From NCBI RefSeq assembly GCF_004359215.1, contig NC_090619.1, forward strand, positions 1,989,142-2,050,952: a stretch of 61,811 nucleotides of DNA, given 5' to 3'. Source of the DNA: Bremia lactucae (Eukaryota > Oomycota > Peronosporomycetes > Peronosporales > Peronosporaceae). The position numbers were made by a program, and so were the translations under genes. A model generated the notes under the pieces. The model had not been told where the DNA came from. It worked only from the letters and a program-made list of their open reading frames with translations, and did not search any database. Numbering within the stretch: the first letter of the stretch is position 1; the number at the start of each line of letters is the position of its first letter. This document shows positions 19,276 through 31,148 of this stretch, in pieces.

Positions 19276-22200
19276 AAATGCATTTAGATGCATTAGCATA
19301 CAATTTATCTGTGCGCATACACTCGAGCACTACTCGAAATGGTCTATATAATTTTTCACATCCTACCGACCCTGCCCCGCACGACTATGGACAAAAAATT
19401 CATCAAAATAAGTCTGTGCATAACCTCAATGAGGGCGGAACAGTTGCGTCACTAGACGATTAAATGTCGCCGGGGCGTTGGAAATCCCTTGTTGCATAAC
19501 CAACCACTCCCATGGCATACTGCCTGAGTTGCGCTGTAAGCGAAATATCGCTAGCTCGCATGAGCAGTTGGTAATAACCATCGACTACGTCAAGTGCACT
19601 GTACATTGTACATCCCACCACAATGTTCTGGAGAACATCCTTTCTAGGAATGGGGGTTTGTGCAGGTATAGTGACAGCATAAGAAAAGCTTATTATAAGC
19701 AGTACAATGTGCCATTTGCCATTTGGCTTTCTGACTCAAAATGTCGGTGTCGAACGGGGAGATTTGCTTTGTCGTACCATTCCAGCCTCGTGCCTAGCTC
19801 GGAAAAATTGTCAATGTTGTCACACTGTTTCCTTGGTAAAGGCCACTGTCGTGTGACAGAGTATTTGTTTCCAGGGATTAAGTCAATTTCATGACGGACA
19901 CCTCTATCCGGGGGTAAACAGATGGTATATTTGACAGATCACATCTTAAAATTCTTAATCAAGGAATAAAATGGATCTGCGGATCTTTAAGGATTGATGA
20001 TCCACTCCGCGCACTAAGTGCAGCTTCTGTGTCATCCAGGACAACTTCGTCCAGAAGTGACGATGAGTTTAACTTAATCGTTGGTCGACTGACCACCGTC
20101 TCAAGAAGCCGCCAGCCTTTAAGGCTCGACCGCACTCATCACTAGACATTTTGTCTTTCTCCAGAAGAGCATGTTACGAAGGGATTGCCGCAAGGCTCAA
20201 TTCGCCCTCGATTTTACCGGTTACACCATTTACAAGCATATTCTATTCCTTACTCGTATCACTTTGTGAGGGTATAGATACTTTGCATCTCGCCTGCCTT
20301 GGAGTAGAGACAATACGCCTCTTAGAGGCCGGCACATTCACGTCTTCAAATTTTCAGCCTGTATAAGATCTATACCAGAGCTGGTGTCTACTTCGACATC
20401 CGACAAGGAGTTAGAAAACTCAGCTTCCTTGTCCACATGTCACTTCACGTGCATTAGAAGAGTTTGACACGAAATGCCCTAGCGAACCGCCAATAGTGTC
20501 ACTGCTGACACTCAGTATGGTGCCACCTCGGCCGAACAAACTCGGTGGACTTAGACTTGCCACTCCACGTTTCTCAGGGATATTACACCCTTGATGACTC
20601 GGTCTAAGGCCAACAGCTTTCAGCATTCATTGAGGCGTTTTTACAACGAGTGTCACTCGACGGAATACGTGCCGTTCCACTTAATTCTGTTGCGGGCTCA
20701 AACTTAATGTTTTCAACATTGGGTTTATTAACTTAGACATTCCAATGTCTAACCCACTGACAGATTTAGTCAGTCATTCGCACCAATAGCGTTTCTTGTT
20801 GCCTAGCAAAGGTGGGCTCATTACTCTTCGAAACTTTGCTAGGAACATTGCGTGTGACGCTTAAGGTTTTAGACCTTCAATCGATCCATGGCTCTTGGCG
20901 TTCAAGCCAGGCCATACCAAGGATGAGATCATATCTCGAATCCAATCAAGGACGAGACCACGTTGCATACTGTCAAAGCCAAGAAACTTTATGCGTAAGT
21001 TCAAAGGAACTCTAGGAAGAGTGACACGAGCCCCAGTCGCTACGCGAACAGTGATTGAATTACTTTCATGCGCTTTAAGTCCTAAACGTATTGTTGACTT
21101 CTTACAATCAAAGACGTCGAGCATAATTGCAAGACGCTCCTGAGCAAATTAAAACTGACCATGGCTTATCAAAGTCCATTCACAGTCGCTTGAGCGACTA
21201 ACAAGCCAGGCTTGTACTCACGTCCCGTGCCATTACGCAAAGAGCTAATTGGGGTTAGGTCATGTCTACTCTCACCTCCGAGAGTTTTAATAGAGCCTAG
21301 GTCTTCCCCGGTTACTGGGTACCGACGTTTTTCGCACCGTACCAGATTTCTGGTATATGTCGGAATTGGTGCTCGTTCGAGCTTAACGAGTATTTAGTTG
21401 GGGACAGGCCAGACGTAAATTTTTCTTGCTTCCGCACATAAAACATCTAATGATTTCATGCTGTTCCACAGCTTGAAGTGCCTCTTCTCCTTCCTCAACA
21501 AGGCTTAGATCCATGGGTTCCGGTCTATTAGATGGTACCCATGTGCTCGAAGAGCTTGTTTGGTAAATAGGCGTGCTAACGCGAGCAGACTTAAAGTCGA
21601 ACTCGGTGCGTAGCGCTATGGCAACTGCCTCTTCATAAGTAGCAGGATGAGATCGGATTAATTCCGTCCGGGCAACGCGCCTTCATTGAGACCCCCCATA
21701 AAGATGGTTCCTACAATTGCTTCTTGCACCGGGTCTTGATGCGTAGATGCAATGAGAAATCTCAACTCCTGGACAAAGTCTCCTAGGGTTCTTTTACCCT
21801 GTCGAGTCGCTAGGAGCCGTGCTCGCATGCGAAAAGCCTGATCAGGCGGTGCAAACATGCTGGTCATTTGCTGTTTCAGCGAATCCCATGAGGGAAAAGC
21901 GTCATTTATGGACGTGCTGCACGATAGTGCCCGCTCTACCTCCAAGTTTGGAAATAACCATAGCCACCTTTTGCCGTTCTGTTAAGAACAAGGCGGAATC
22001 AATGGACATTTCCATCTGCTCAATCCAAAAAGGGAGATTTTCTCCCTCTTTTCCCTCAAATGTCTTCACATTTACATTTAGAGGGCGAGCCCTCGGCTCT
22101 GAGTCAGGTACAGAGATATACCGAGTTGGCATAGAAGCCGCAAAGTGGTCCTACCTGACCGACCAGGGAGGTTTCGTTCCGCATGAAGGCTTCAAGCCTT

Positions 22201-22325
22201 GCATTTAGGACCTCTGGTTCCTGGGAAATAATAAATTCCACGCGTTCAAGCTCGAATAAGGTTTTAGGCTTGTCATAAGCGGCGCGTTGCGCTTCTGACA
22301 ACTCTGGAACCTCTTCCATTTTCGT
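19276..22325 (-). pseudogene. Decayed family-B Gypsy element, gag-protease-RT, reversed
   Basis: On the minus strand, from the LTR at 22380-22841 inward: gag (22319-21500, with [20 protein letters not shown] and SWDSLKQQMTSMFAPPDQAF), a damaged zinc knuckle near 21440 in which His is replaced (CFMCGSKKN), protease flap sequence at 21124-20861 (IKFLGFDSMQRGLVL), and RT at about 19950-19280. The RT part ends abruptly at the join with element E; no RNase H or integrase follows. Many stops and frameshifts. It parallels 39726-42620 on the plus strand throughout. Confidence 0.75.
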
Positions 22326-22379
22326 GATGGATTAGTTTTGTAAAGACTCAGGCGTAGATTGACTACGAGTGCTACCGAG

Positions 22380-22841
22380 TGTAGCGGAGCTACCTCGTCC
22401 CTTAAGTCAGAGAAAGAATTTTAGCCTCAGAGAGCCTCTTCGTTCAATAGAACTATTGGGTTTAACAACTTAGGAATTCGTACAAGCTATTAGAGCTTAA
22501 TGAATCCTAGTTCAAGGGTTCAGGGGTTCGTAGAACCAATGTATCTCAGAAAGGCTTCTATCTGTCACAGATCAATGCGCAAGCCTTAAAAAGACACTAG
22601 ACGCTTTAAGAACAAAAGGGGAACTCAACTTTTTTAATTAATTAAATCTTTAGACCTTACCGTACCTAATTTTAAGATAAATTTTGGTCGCCAGATAAAG
22701 ATCTGGCGGCGACCACATTTGTTACCCATAATACAATGGGATTTTGATAATCAACTATTTTAAAGTAAAATAAAGGGTATTTTACCCACATAGTAAATGT
22801 ACCACAACAACGGCTTTCCAACCAATGTGTGCCTCATTACA
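22380..22841 (-). repeat. LTR of family B (5' LTR of the reversed element)
   Basis: 462 bp, on the minus strand from TGTAATGAGGCACAC to CTCCGCTACA. A candidate primer site (GGTAGCACTCGTAGTCAATC on the minus strand) lies just inside it at about 22353-22375. It contains the CCAGAT..ATCTGG hairpin at about 22695-22712. Confidence 0.8.
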
Positions 22842-24140
22842 GAGGCAGTCAAAAACACGTCCATTTGGGCGAGCGCGCGTAGACAGGCACAACCGCGTCC
22901 CTGATTGCGCATGAAATGCAACGTCAACATTTGTTGGTATTCCTTATGTCTAACATTAACACCATTTTGTTCGGTATTGAGGTTTCGACCTCCAAGCGAT
23001 ACGGAGCCTTACATTCGACCAGCACCATTTGTTGGACACATTGCTGAGCTCTATATGTAGGCGGGCACGTCGTAATGCGGCCACGCTCTACTTAGACACA
23101 CACCCTAGCACAGCGAGGAAGCGGTTTAACCAGCTTCTCTTGCGCGCAGTGAGGTAGTTGTGTGGGCGCGCAAGCGACCTCACCCAACGCACTAAGTACT
23201 CCGGTTAACTGTCGTCACGGGAGCGGTAATCCGGCTCCTCGTGCGCACTTACCAAGCAGGATGTAGTTTTCAGACTGGTTTATATTTTTAATCATATTAA
23301 ATACAAGTACCTATTTTTACCAATCGAAATGTCATCTCTATAGATAACAATATGTATTGCGAGCGTATCTTTCTAGATACCTCGCGTAACGGATGACGCT
23401 AGGCGTCATCCCTCGTAATGTGAATGCACCGATGTGCATCACATACACAAGGGTTGGTCACAAATGTGCACCACACCCGAGTGCTGGGTCTAGTTACTAT
23501 AATTTAGTAATTGACCATCCCCTTAAGTACACCAAGTGTACTTAACGGGAACTGTGTTACATTCGGGCAACTTTAGCCCGTTACACTCTAGGCACGTTTT
23601 TTAAATTGTTATGACATAGGCGGCCAATATACTAATGGCATAAGGCCTTTCGGTGCGCGTTCTCTTTTAGCAACGCCAAATAGGCAGCCTCCGCATGTAT
23701 AATTAGCTGTACTCGAAATAGCGGGACCAAGCCGGGCACATTCTTAGACTCGGCTTTGATATTGTCGATTACCAGATCAGGAGCAAGCTTGGTATGAGCG
23801 AGCGTAAATTTTTATGCATACGCCAACAGCTGACGCTTACCTAAATGTAGCGATAGTGTGAACGACTATCAGTAGACAGCGAAGGCCTACATGATACCTG
23901 CATCTTCCTACGATGTTCCGCTATAAAAATATGCTGCAGCGAGTGTATGCTCGAGATTTTGCTCGACCTCTAAAATGAAGATTGCGTGGGCTAAAATTGA
24001 AGCTTCATTGTAAGGGTGGTCGATTTGGTCATTTTCGCCTCGCGAACCAGATGCGAAGATTTTCATTGATCTTCCTATCCGACGAATTTAATTAAACCGA
24101 TGATAGGATTCAATTCAGGCATCAGTAAATCAGCCTGAGC
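22842..24140. repeat. Left arm of an inverted segmental duplication, outside the LTR
   Basis: Excluding the LTR inserted at 23056-23585, this sequence is the reverse complement (with many substitutions) of 38583-39337. Shared landmarks include AAGGCCTTTCGGTGCGCG and CATCTTCCTACGATGTTCCGCT. Because it lies outside the LTR-B boundary, the likeness cannot be explained by two independent insertions of element B. I see no intact gene in it. Confidence 0.7.
23056..23585 (+). repeat. Solo LTR of family A with target duplication
   Basis: 530 bp, TGTAGGCGGGC to CCCGTTACA. Flanks are CTATA (23051-23055) and CTCTA (23586-23590), a 5-bp duplication with one mismatch. The homologous empty site in the other arm of the inverted duplication (about 39118-39136) reads continuously through CTATAGG or its equivalent. 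Perfect hairpins: 23391-23399 with 23403-23411, and 23523-23532 with 23536-23545. Confidence 0.9.
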
Positions 24141-24333
24141 CGGCACGTTGATCTTAGTGTAGGCTTTAATCAAGAGCATTCTCATCGACATGCCTCTAAC
24201 TGAGCGCTTTTCACTGGGATGCCCTGCGTAAACATGTGACGGATTCGCTCAGGAACAACTTACCATGCATCTTACGCAGTACTCATAATAAGTGTATTTT
24301 AATCGGGGGGAATTACCTCAAACGTCGCAAATG
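24141..24333. other. No feature seen
   Basis: Short unique-looking stretch between the inverted-duplication arm and the promoter duplication. Confidence 0.3.
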
Positions 24334-24815
24334 AATCTCGCGCTGGAACGGAGATAGTGTGCAGCACAAGGAACACCTGTTTATTTTACTTAGCTAGCTC
24401 TACGTCGTAACTAAGTATACTTACTAAACAATGTAGAGCAATAAGAAACTGTTTCTTGTCGTCATTATTTTTAATATTGATATCCTTCTATGGCTATTAT
24501 GGCGGTAGGCTCCGAGCCACGTAGACCTTTATCCAAATGTAAACTAGAATCGGTTGCCGCACTCGATCTTTACAGCCTTACCAAATATACATCAGCCAAA
24601 GGATCATACTTCCCTAAAATTTTACTTAGTTAAATTGTATACCAACTGGCATTCTTTCTTAATTTTAATAACGACCTGGCAATAAAATTCAATTTAAATA
24701 ACTATATAAAATATTCAAAACATAACTACCCTACGTTCTTCCGATCACTTTCTTAAAATGGACCCGCAGCAGTCGACAATGTTTACAACGTTATCGGAAT
24801 GGCGCCGGGACCTCT
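24334..24815 (+). pseudogene. Duplicated promoter and first codons of the TMEM41-like gene
   Basis: It matches 30703-31171 directly over about 480 bp, roughly 85-90% by eye, covering the upstream region and the gene start. Here the coding part reads MDPQQSTMFTTLSEWRRDLL from an ATG at about 24758; the intact copy has MSDWRRDLQ. It is cut at 24815 by the terminus of element D. The remainder of a second gene copy is not present in the window. Confidence 0.85.
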
Positions 24816-25062
24816 TGTGTGGAATGGGGGTAAATTACGACTGAATTAATTTAGTTTTACTAACCGATACTTTTGGTTCACTCCTTAAGGTATCGCCTAT
24901 CCTAAATCTAATTCTTACGAAGTATCATATCTCCTAATTGCGCAAACCTTATACTTGTTTTAATTATGGCGCATATGTAAATTTGAATTAAAGAAAATGA
25001 ATGGTTCAATAGATGAATCGAAATGAGTGGCCAAGGGCTTAGCGAGTTAACTGGTCCTGACA
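24816..25062 (-). repeat. 3' LTR of element D
   Basis: 247 bp, plus-strand ends TGTGTGGAATGG and GGTCCTGACA; matches 30453-30702 with scattered differences. Confidence 0.8.
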
Positions 25063-25389
25063 TCCTCCCCGATTTGATCTCTCGTTGACGCTGATTGAAG
25101 TCGGCGACGAGGTCCTTCCAGTGGGAGACATGGCGAATATTTTTCTCTTTTTCTTAGCTTGCTTCTTCCTTAGTTTCGCCATGCCATTGTACGAGCCAGT
25201 ATGGTTAGCGATTGAGTTGGCTTTCTTCAACAGACGTTCAATAACTTGAAAATGATCCGCTGTGCCATTATCCACGAATTGTGATGCTTTCGGTATCGGG
25301 CGACTTCGAAACCTTTCCGGTGTCGGTTCATACTTGATAGAACATCAACATTAAAGGTTGGAATAATCCTATTCATAGTTTGTGGTAAC

Positions 25390-26541
25390 TCAAGCTTGCC
25401 ACATTAGAATTAAACATTTTGATAGTTTCGAATGGTTCCACCTTTCTTGCCGCAATCTTGGCTCTTGGTGTCCCATATTTTTCGCAGCGTGTTTAAACGA
25501 TATTTTGCGAGTATCAAGTATAAGTAGATCTCCAACTTTGAATTCGACCTGATTTATTCGGCGCTTTTGATCGTAATATTGCTTTTGCGAAGCTTGTGCT
25601 ATCAACAGATTTCTGCGAGCCTGATCGATGATATTTGCTCGTACTTCGATAAACTCTTTTGCGTAAACGTCAATATCCTTTGGTTGACTAGTCCAGCCCA
25701 GTGACTTTTGCCATGCAGAGCGTTCCCTTCTTCCCGTATCTATTTCAAAGGAAGAGTATCCAGTAGATGCACGAACCAGTATAGACGCATACTCTATGCT
25801 TCCCAAGTGTTCGGTCCTGTCAGTGCCATGGTAAGATGCTATGCGATTGAGTGCGTCTTCTACCACAAGGTTCTGGCGCTCGGTCTGTCCATCGGCTTAA
25901 GCCCGATAAGCGGTTGTAATACTTAGACGAACACCGATGATCGTCATCAATGACTTCGAAAACATGGACGTGAACTTGCTATCTCGGTCACTGATATTAA
26001 CTGCGGGAATACCATGGTGTCGAATGACAGCATCAAAAAATACTTTTGCTGTGGTGCATGCATCGTCCTTATCGTGCACTGCTGCATACTTCGTGCGTTT
26101 GGAAAACTTATCGACAACAGTTAGGATGGCAAATCCATTGGAAACAGGAAGCCCTCTTATAAAGTCCATTGATACCACTTGCCAGCAAGCATCCGGTATT
26201 GGAATTGGCATAAGTAATACGTTGTTTTTTTGTTAATTATCATGTTTCCGACGTGCGCAGGTTTCCCAAGTTTTGACATATTCCTTGACGTTTCTCTGCA
26301 ACGATTTCCGGTAATACCACTGAGCAACTCGCAAGAATGTTCTGCGATTGCCCGGCAGAGCAGCTATTGCCGAATTATCATATTTCGATATTACATTCGT
26401 TCGCAAGCGGTTGTTGTTGAGCACGCAAAGACGTTTAATGTGCGCAAAAACAACAATTTCTCTTGCTTCACAATCAATAAACTTGTTTCGGAGCTTTTCC
26501 ATGCTTCTTTAGGCAATTCTGGCAAAGCCTTATTGAAGTAG
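25390..26541 (-). pseudogene. Integrase of element D
   Basis: The core shows MDFIRGLPVSNGFAILTVVD (first Asp) and ISDRDSKFTSMF (second Asp), then a stop just before DGQTERQNLVVEDALN (catalytic Glu), which continues as the 25866-25390 frame with FKVGDLLILDTRKISF. Upstream the HHCC zinc module is broken: the two His are replaced (KYDNSAIAALPG) and one Cys is Trp (KTWETCARRK). The enzyme cannot be functional as it stands. Confidence 0.75.
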
Positions 26542-26582
26542 CTTACGAACTTCTGTTGACAACTCGCCATACGACACTGTCA

Positions 26583-28174
26583 TTAAGGCAGCAACTTGCA
26601 GAGTCTCAGCTTCCTCCCGGGGCAGAGTTGGCACCGAGGGCGAACAAAGTAAACGTGTACCTCGTTGTTGGCAACTAGAAAATCGCACTTATGAAAGCGG
26701 ATATTGTCCACGACAGAATCATCAGGCCGGCGCGAAAGCGCATCAGCTACAACGTTTAAAGCACCATTAATGTGGTGTATAGTAAACGCGTATTGAGCGA
26801 AGGTGGTCAAGTATCGAGCCAACTTCGGCGAGACTGACGGATGATGAAGAAGCCAAGAGCAGGCGCTATTGCCCATTTTTCTAACCCCTCTTTTATTGCA
26901 AATAGATCCTTCTCACGAGCAGGCCAACTAATCTCACGGATTCCAAGTTTCTTTGAGTAAAACGCTACTGGATGGTCATGTCTATTGATAAATTGCGATA
27001 AGTCGCCACCAATGCACGACCCCGATGCATCCGTAGTGAGAACAAACGGGCGTGAAGAGTTAGGCAAAGTCAGCACAGGTGCAGCTTGTAAGGCAGACTT
27101 CAGCCTTACGAGCAAATCCTCTTGTTCTGCATTCAAGACCCATGAAAAATCTTTCCTAACGAGATGGCTCAACGGCAGAACTATTTGCGCAAACTGATGA
27201 ATAAAGCGGCGATAATAACAAGCAAGACCAAGAAAACTTTGCGATTCCTTTACAGAGGTAAGTGAAGGCCACTTCGCGATTGCTTCCGCCTTTGTTTTCG
27301 ATAAATAATCCGTCACCAGAAACAGCGTGCCCCAAAAAGCTGACCTCTTGACGCGCGAACTTGCACTTACCAATGTGAGCGAAGAGTATTCACTTGCGTA
27401 AGACGTCGAACACGATAGCATGAAATAATTGACCCCAGTATTACATTAAAAGTAATTAATAGCCAATGGTGTCAGGGTTATGAATGTTCAGATAATTTAG
27501 AATTTTCAGAAGTACCTTTTTTTGAGACGGAAAAGATGCATGTACCATCCAAATATACAACAACGAATGAGAACTTTTCAAAAAGAACACGCATCAAGCG
27601 CGACGAAATGCGAGGCATTCCAGCAAGGCCCATCGGCGCAACGCACCACTGATATGTCTCATTTGATTTACGAAACGCAGTGTACGTTTTGCTATCCGGA
27701 TGAATATGCCTCTGATGGTACCCTTGAGCTAAGTCAATGACTGTGAAGTAGCTCATACCATACATCTTATCGAATAATTTATCGATTCGCGGCAAAGGTA
27801 TTTTAGGGACGACTGACGTTGAGTTGACGTAACGAAAGCCAATCACCCAACTGAGCAAAATGTTCGCGTTTCCGGATCGAATCCATTCCGAACGAGATAC
27901 ACCTCGTACCGATCGTTGGGTCATTTTAAGGAATGCCGAAGATGTTTGATACCCAAAGCGAGTCTGAAAGCTCGATCTATCCGCATGAAAGGTTCTCATC
28001 GACGAACTTCTGTAAAGCCTTTTGTTCAGCTTGTGAAAGTCGAAATGGCGAACGATTACTCGGTTGCACACCGGGCTGTATATTGATACCAAACTCCACC
28101 GACCGATGAGGAGGCAATGAATTCGGTAACTTTTCTGGGAATACATCTTTATAGGAATCGAGTAAAGCCTTCAA
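26583..28174 (-). pseudogene. Reverse transcriptase and RNase H of element D
   Basis: Frames 28174-27977, 28146-27478, 27421-26807 and 26876-26583 cover RT and RNase H. Signatures include YFTVIDLAQGYHQ and APMGLAGMP, the polymerase active site reading VVYLDGTCIF where Gypsy RTs have YxDD (second Asp replaced by Gly), and FLGLACYYRRFIHQFA downstream. RNase H shows FVLTTDASGSCIG. Frames are split by at least two shifts. Confidence 0.75.
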
Positions 28175-28399
28175 TCGTTTTCACGAGGTTTTGTAAATTC
28201 CGACTCTTGATAAATTTTGACACGATAGACTTCTTCAAATTGTGATGTCTTCAATTTCCTTAAGAAGTCAGCAGAGGAATAATGACCGATTCACAACCTC
28301 ATCATATGGTATGTCACCACTTTTGAACGAAACTTGATGAGTACGTCAATTAATGATTGGCTCGTGCGCAGCACACCAGGGCTTACCCGGAATTACATC

Positions 28400-28640
28400 A
28401 TGGCAATTGCTCATTGGCCACTCAATGACCGGAACGTCAGAAATTCGATTATCATCAAATGGGCTATTGGCGACTCCTTTCTTCACTTATTTTTGGTGTT
28501 ATTAGTGCCTTCGAAACGAGTGACTTGAAAGCCATTTCAGGACATGACGCATTGCAGCAAACTCGGCTTCACCCCATTGCATGTGGCGCCAGAATCGAGT
28601 ATCATATTGACAGCACGATCGTCAAGATGACCCTTTTAGA
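28400..28640 (-). pseudogene. Protease of element D
   Basis: The minus-strand reading through about 28600 gives NMILDSGATCNGVKPSL, with the DSG catalytic triplet of retropepsins. The domain is followed by a stop. Confidence 0.55.
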
Positions 28641-29288
28641 TGATCAAATCTTTTCCCGTGAAGGAAGCAAAGTCAGCTTCACATAGTGTGGTGATAGCTT
28701 CGTTTGACGCAGTCGCGATGGTTTCTTCTTTAACTGACTCATTCACGAAATAGTTGGCGTTCGCACGATCGCGACGATATCCGTTGCCGCGATTATTTTG
28801 CTGGTTCCTGCGCTTGTAACACTGCTGAATCGTGTGCCCCAGTATTTTGCAGTATGCACACTTTCGTTTATTTCGACGTCGATTATGGACGCAAGAAGAC
28901 CTATTAAATGGCCGAGCATTGCCGATTTCCATCGGCTCTGGCTTCTTGTTTAATTCTCTGGCCACATTTTGTGGACCAGGACGAGGTTTTGTAGCGTTGT
29001 GGTGATGATAAACACCCGAATGTGTGCGTTCAAAATCGAGCGCCACAGTAATAGCATCCTACAGTGCGTTTCCCCGTCGATATTGAACTTCTTCTTGAGT
29101 TCTTGCTTTAAACCCTCGTTGAAAATAGATGAAATGTCAACTCGAGTCATGTCCTCAACTTGCGAAATAATGTGTCGAGATTTCGCAATGTAGTCCGTTA
29201 AGCCTTTGCAATTGGCTTGTCTCAGCCGATGCAGATCGTCTCGAAGACGTTGTTGCAGATCCGCAAAGACGAATTGTTTTTTTTTCAC
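28636..29288 (-). pseudogene. Gag of element D
   Basis: Frames 29288-28950 (gag core with FADLQQRLRDDLHRLRQANC) and 29046-28636, which contains a MEIGNARPFNRSS linker and an intact CCHC knuckle CAYCKILGHTIQQC. One frameshift joins them around 29000. Confidence 0.7.
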
Positions 29289-30116
29289 TGCTAGAGAAAA
29301 CTCATCGGCTGAGTGAATTTCTTTTTTGATGCAGCAAGAGCCATTGTGCTGCTGGTCCTCGCAATGAGCTTCCTAGTACGGCAAGTACTTGAGGAGCCTT
29401 TGCGTCCTCTTTCCACTTCTTACCGTGCGCAATAAAATATTGCTGTACTTGCGCGTAATAAAGGCGAACCGACTCTTCGCTTTTTCCGCTTTACGTCGGC
29501 ATCCTTAGCCCGTCCACCTTAAGCCCACCTATCTTTTAGGAATTAGCGAATGTTTTGATTAACTCTTGTTGTTGCTGTAGCATGTGCATCATTTGCTGCA
29601 TTAGCTCGGCGTTTGAGGGTTGCCCATAATGGAAGAAGAATGTGTTCGGAACTATAAAAAGACTAGGCTCTTAAGTTGAACCGAAGATCCTTAAAAATGG
29701 TGCGCTCGGCTTCTTCTAAAAGCGCGTATACCTCGTGTAACGGAGCTGATAAGGTGGACTCTTGCTTGGGCAGGCATCCTTTCTCCTTGGTGAGTTGCTT
29801 TGCTAAGATCTTTGCAATGCGTCGGGCCTTTTGTAATGCGTCGGGTCTTTTGTAATGACGCAGGCAAATCGTTCGCAGTCTTTGCAGACTTTTCACCGTA
29901 CTCAAAGAGGAAAGCCTTACTACAGTAGTATGGAATCTGATTATTAGCTTTTAGCTTTTTGCTCATAAATCTCAACGACTTTCTTTAGCCATTAAGCGTA
30001 ATGGGTAAGAGATTCAATCTTATTCCAGATGGATTAACTGTTTCACCGTGTTAAGCCGGTCCCAACCTCACACAGACTAAGCGACTATATCTGTCAGGCA
30101 GACGCTTAGAGTTACA

Positions 30117-30452
30117 GTGGATACTGAAGCCACACAATCAAAACTGCTACGCAGCGCTTCCAAAGGAATGGAGCAGTTGACTGCGAGCGGAAATTCCCAC
30201 GCTACAAGCAGTACGTTACTGGCTGCGAGTGGAATCCCTTACGCTACAAGTAGTGCTGGGCAATCCAACGCAGTGCAATCCAGCGAAGCGCGAACGGACG
30301 GCAAAGAAGCGAGCGGACGGCGAAGAAGCGAGCAGACGGCGAAGAAGCGAGTAGACGGCGAAGAAGCGAGCGGACGGCGAAGAAGCGAGCGGACGGCGAA
30401 GAAGCGAGCGGACGGCGAAGAAGCGAGCGGAAGACCAACAAGTGGTACCACT
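30117..30452 (-). repeat. Leader of element D with a 19-bp tandem repeat
   Basis: From 30296 to 30430 the unit GAAGAAGCGAGCGGACGGC repeats about seven times with few changes. Since 19 is not a multiple of three, each frame cycles through the same 19-residue pattern (DGEEASGRRRSERTAKKRA on the plus strand), so long frames appear on both strands without being genes. It sits between the 5' LTR and gag. Confidence 0.85.
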
Positions 30453-30702
30453 TGTGAGGAATGAGGGTAAATTACGACTGAATTATTTTTTTTGCTTTAC
30501 TAGCCGATACTTTTGGCTCATCCTCTAAGGATCGCCTATCCTAAATCTAATTATTACTAAGTATCATCTCTCCTTATTGCGCCAACCTTTTTACTTGTTT
30601 TTATTATGGCGCATATGTAATTTGAATCAATAGAAAAGGAATGGTATAAAAGATAAATCGAAATGAGTGGTCATGGGCTCAGCGAGTTGAATGGTCCTGA
30701 CA
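30453..30702 (-). repeat. 5' LTR of element D
   Basis: 250 bp, plus-strand ends TGTGAGGAATG and GGTCCTGACA. The next base starts the second copy of the duplicated promoter segment. Confidence 0.8.
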
Positions 30703-31148
30703 ATCTCGCGCTGGGACGGAGATAGTGTGCGGTACAAGGAACACCTGTTTATTTTACTTAGCTAGCACTACGTCGTAACGAAGTATACTTACTAAACAGT
30801 GTAGAGCAAATTAGAGACTGTTTCTTGTCGTCGTTATTTTTAATATTCATATCCTTCTATGGCTAGTATGAAGGACTTAGACCTTTGTCCATCTGTAAAC
30901 TAGAATCGGTTGCCGCACTCTATCTCTACAGCCTTACCAAATATACATCAGCCAAAGGATCATGTTTTCCTAAAATTTTACTTAGTTAAACTGTTTGCTA
31001 ACTGGCATTCTTTTTTTTAATTAATAACGATCTGGCAATAAAATCCATTCAAATAACAAAATAAAAATTTCCAAAAAATAACCTACCCCCCGTTCTTCCG
31101 AACACTTTCTTGAACAGGATCCGCAGCAGTCGACAAAGTTTAGCAACG
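30703..31148 (+). promoter_or_regulatory. Upstream region of the TMEM41-like gene (duplicated segment, intact copy)
   Basis: 446 bp between element D and the ATG, closely matched by 24334-24770. The conservation of both copies does not itself show function. It includes a T-rich stretch and TTCTTCCGAACACTTTCTTG near the start codon. No clear initiator motif was recognised. Confidence 0.5.

Larger units (their letters stand above)
24816..30702 (-). mobile_element. Gypsy retrotransposon D, near-complete but dead
   Basis: 5.9 kb, read on the minus strand. LTRs of about 250 bp (30453-30702 and 24816-25062) run from TGTCAGGACC to a CACA end. Order: 5' LTR, TGGTACCACTTG-type primer site, a 19-bp tandem repeat in the leader, gag, protease, RT, RNase H, integrase, 3' LTR. 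The order RT-RNase H-integrase identifies Ty3/Gypsy. No target duplication flanks it (CCTCT left, ATCTC right). Several domains carry inactivating changes. Confidence 0.85.

Noticed and set aside
30117..30464. Arg/Glu-rich open frames on both strands
   Set aside because: They arise from the 19-bp tandem repeat, which is open in every frame; no homology and no start context.
31110..31148. Earlier start for the TMEM41-like gene
   Set aside because: The frame is open upstream but the first codon is TTG; the first ATG is at 31149. The ATG-led extension seen in the duplicated copy is not present here.
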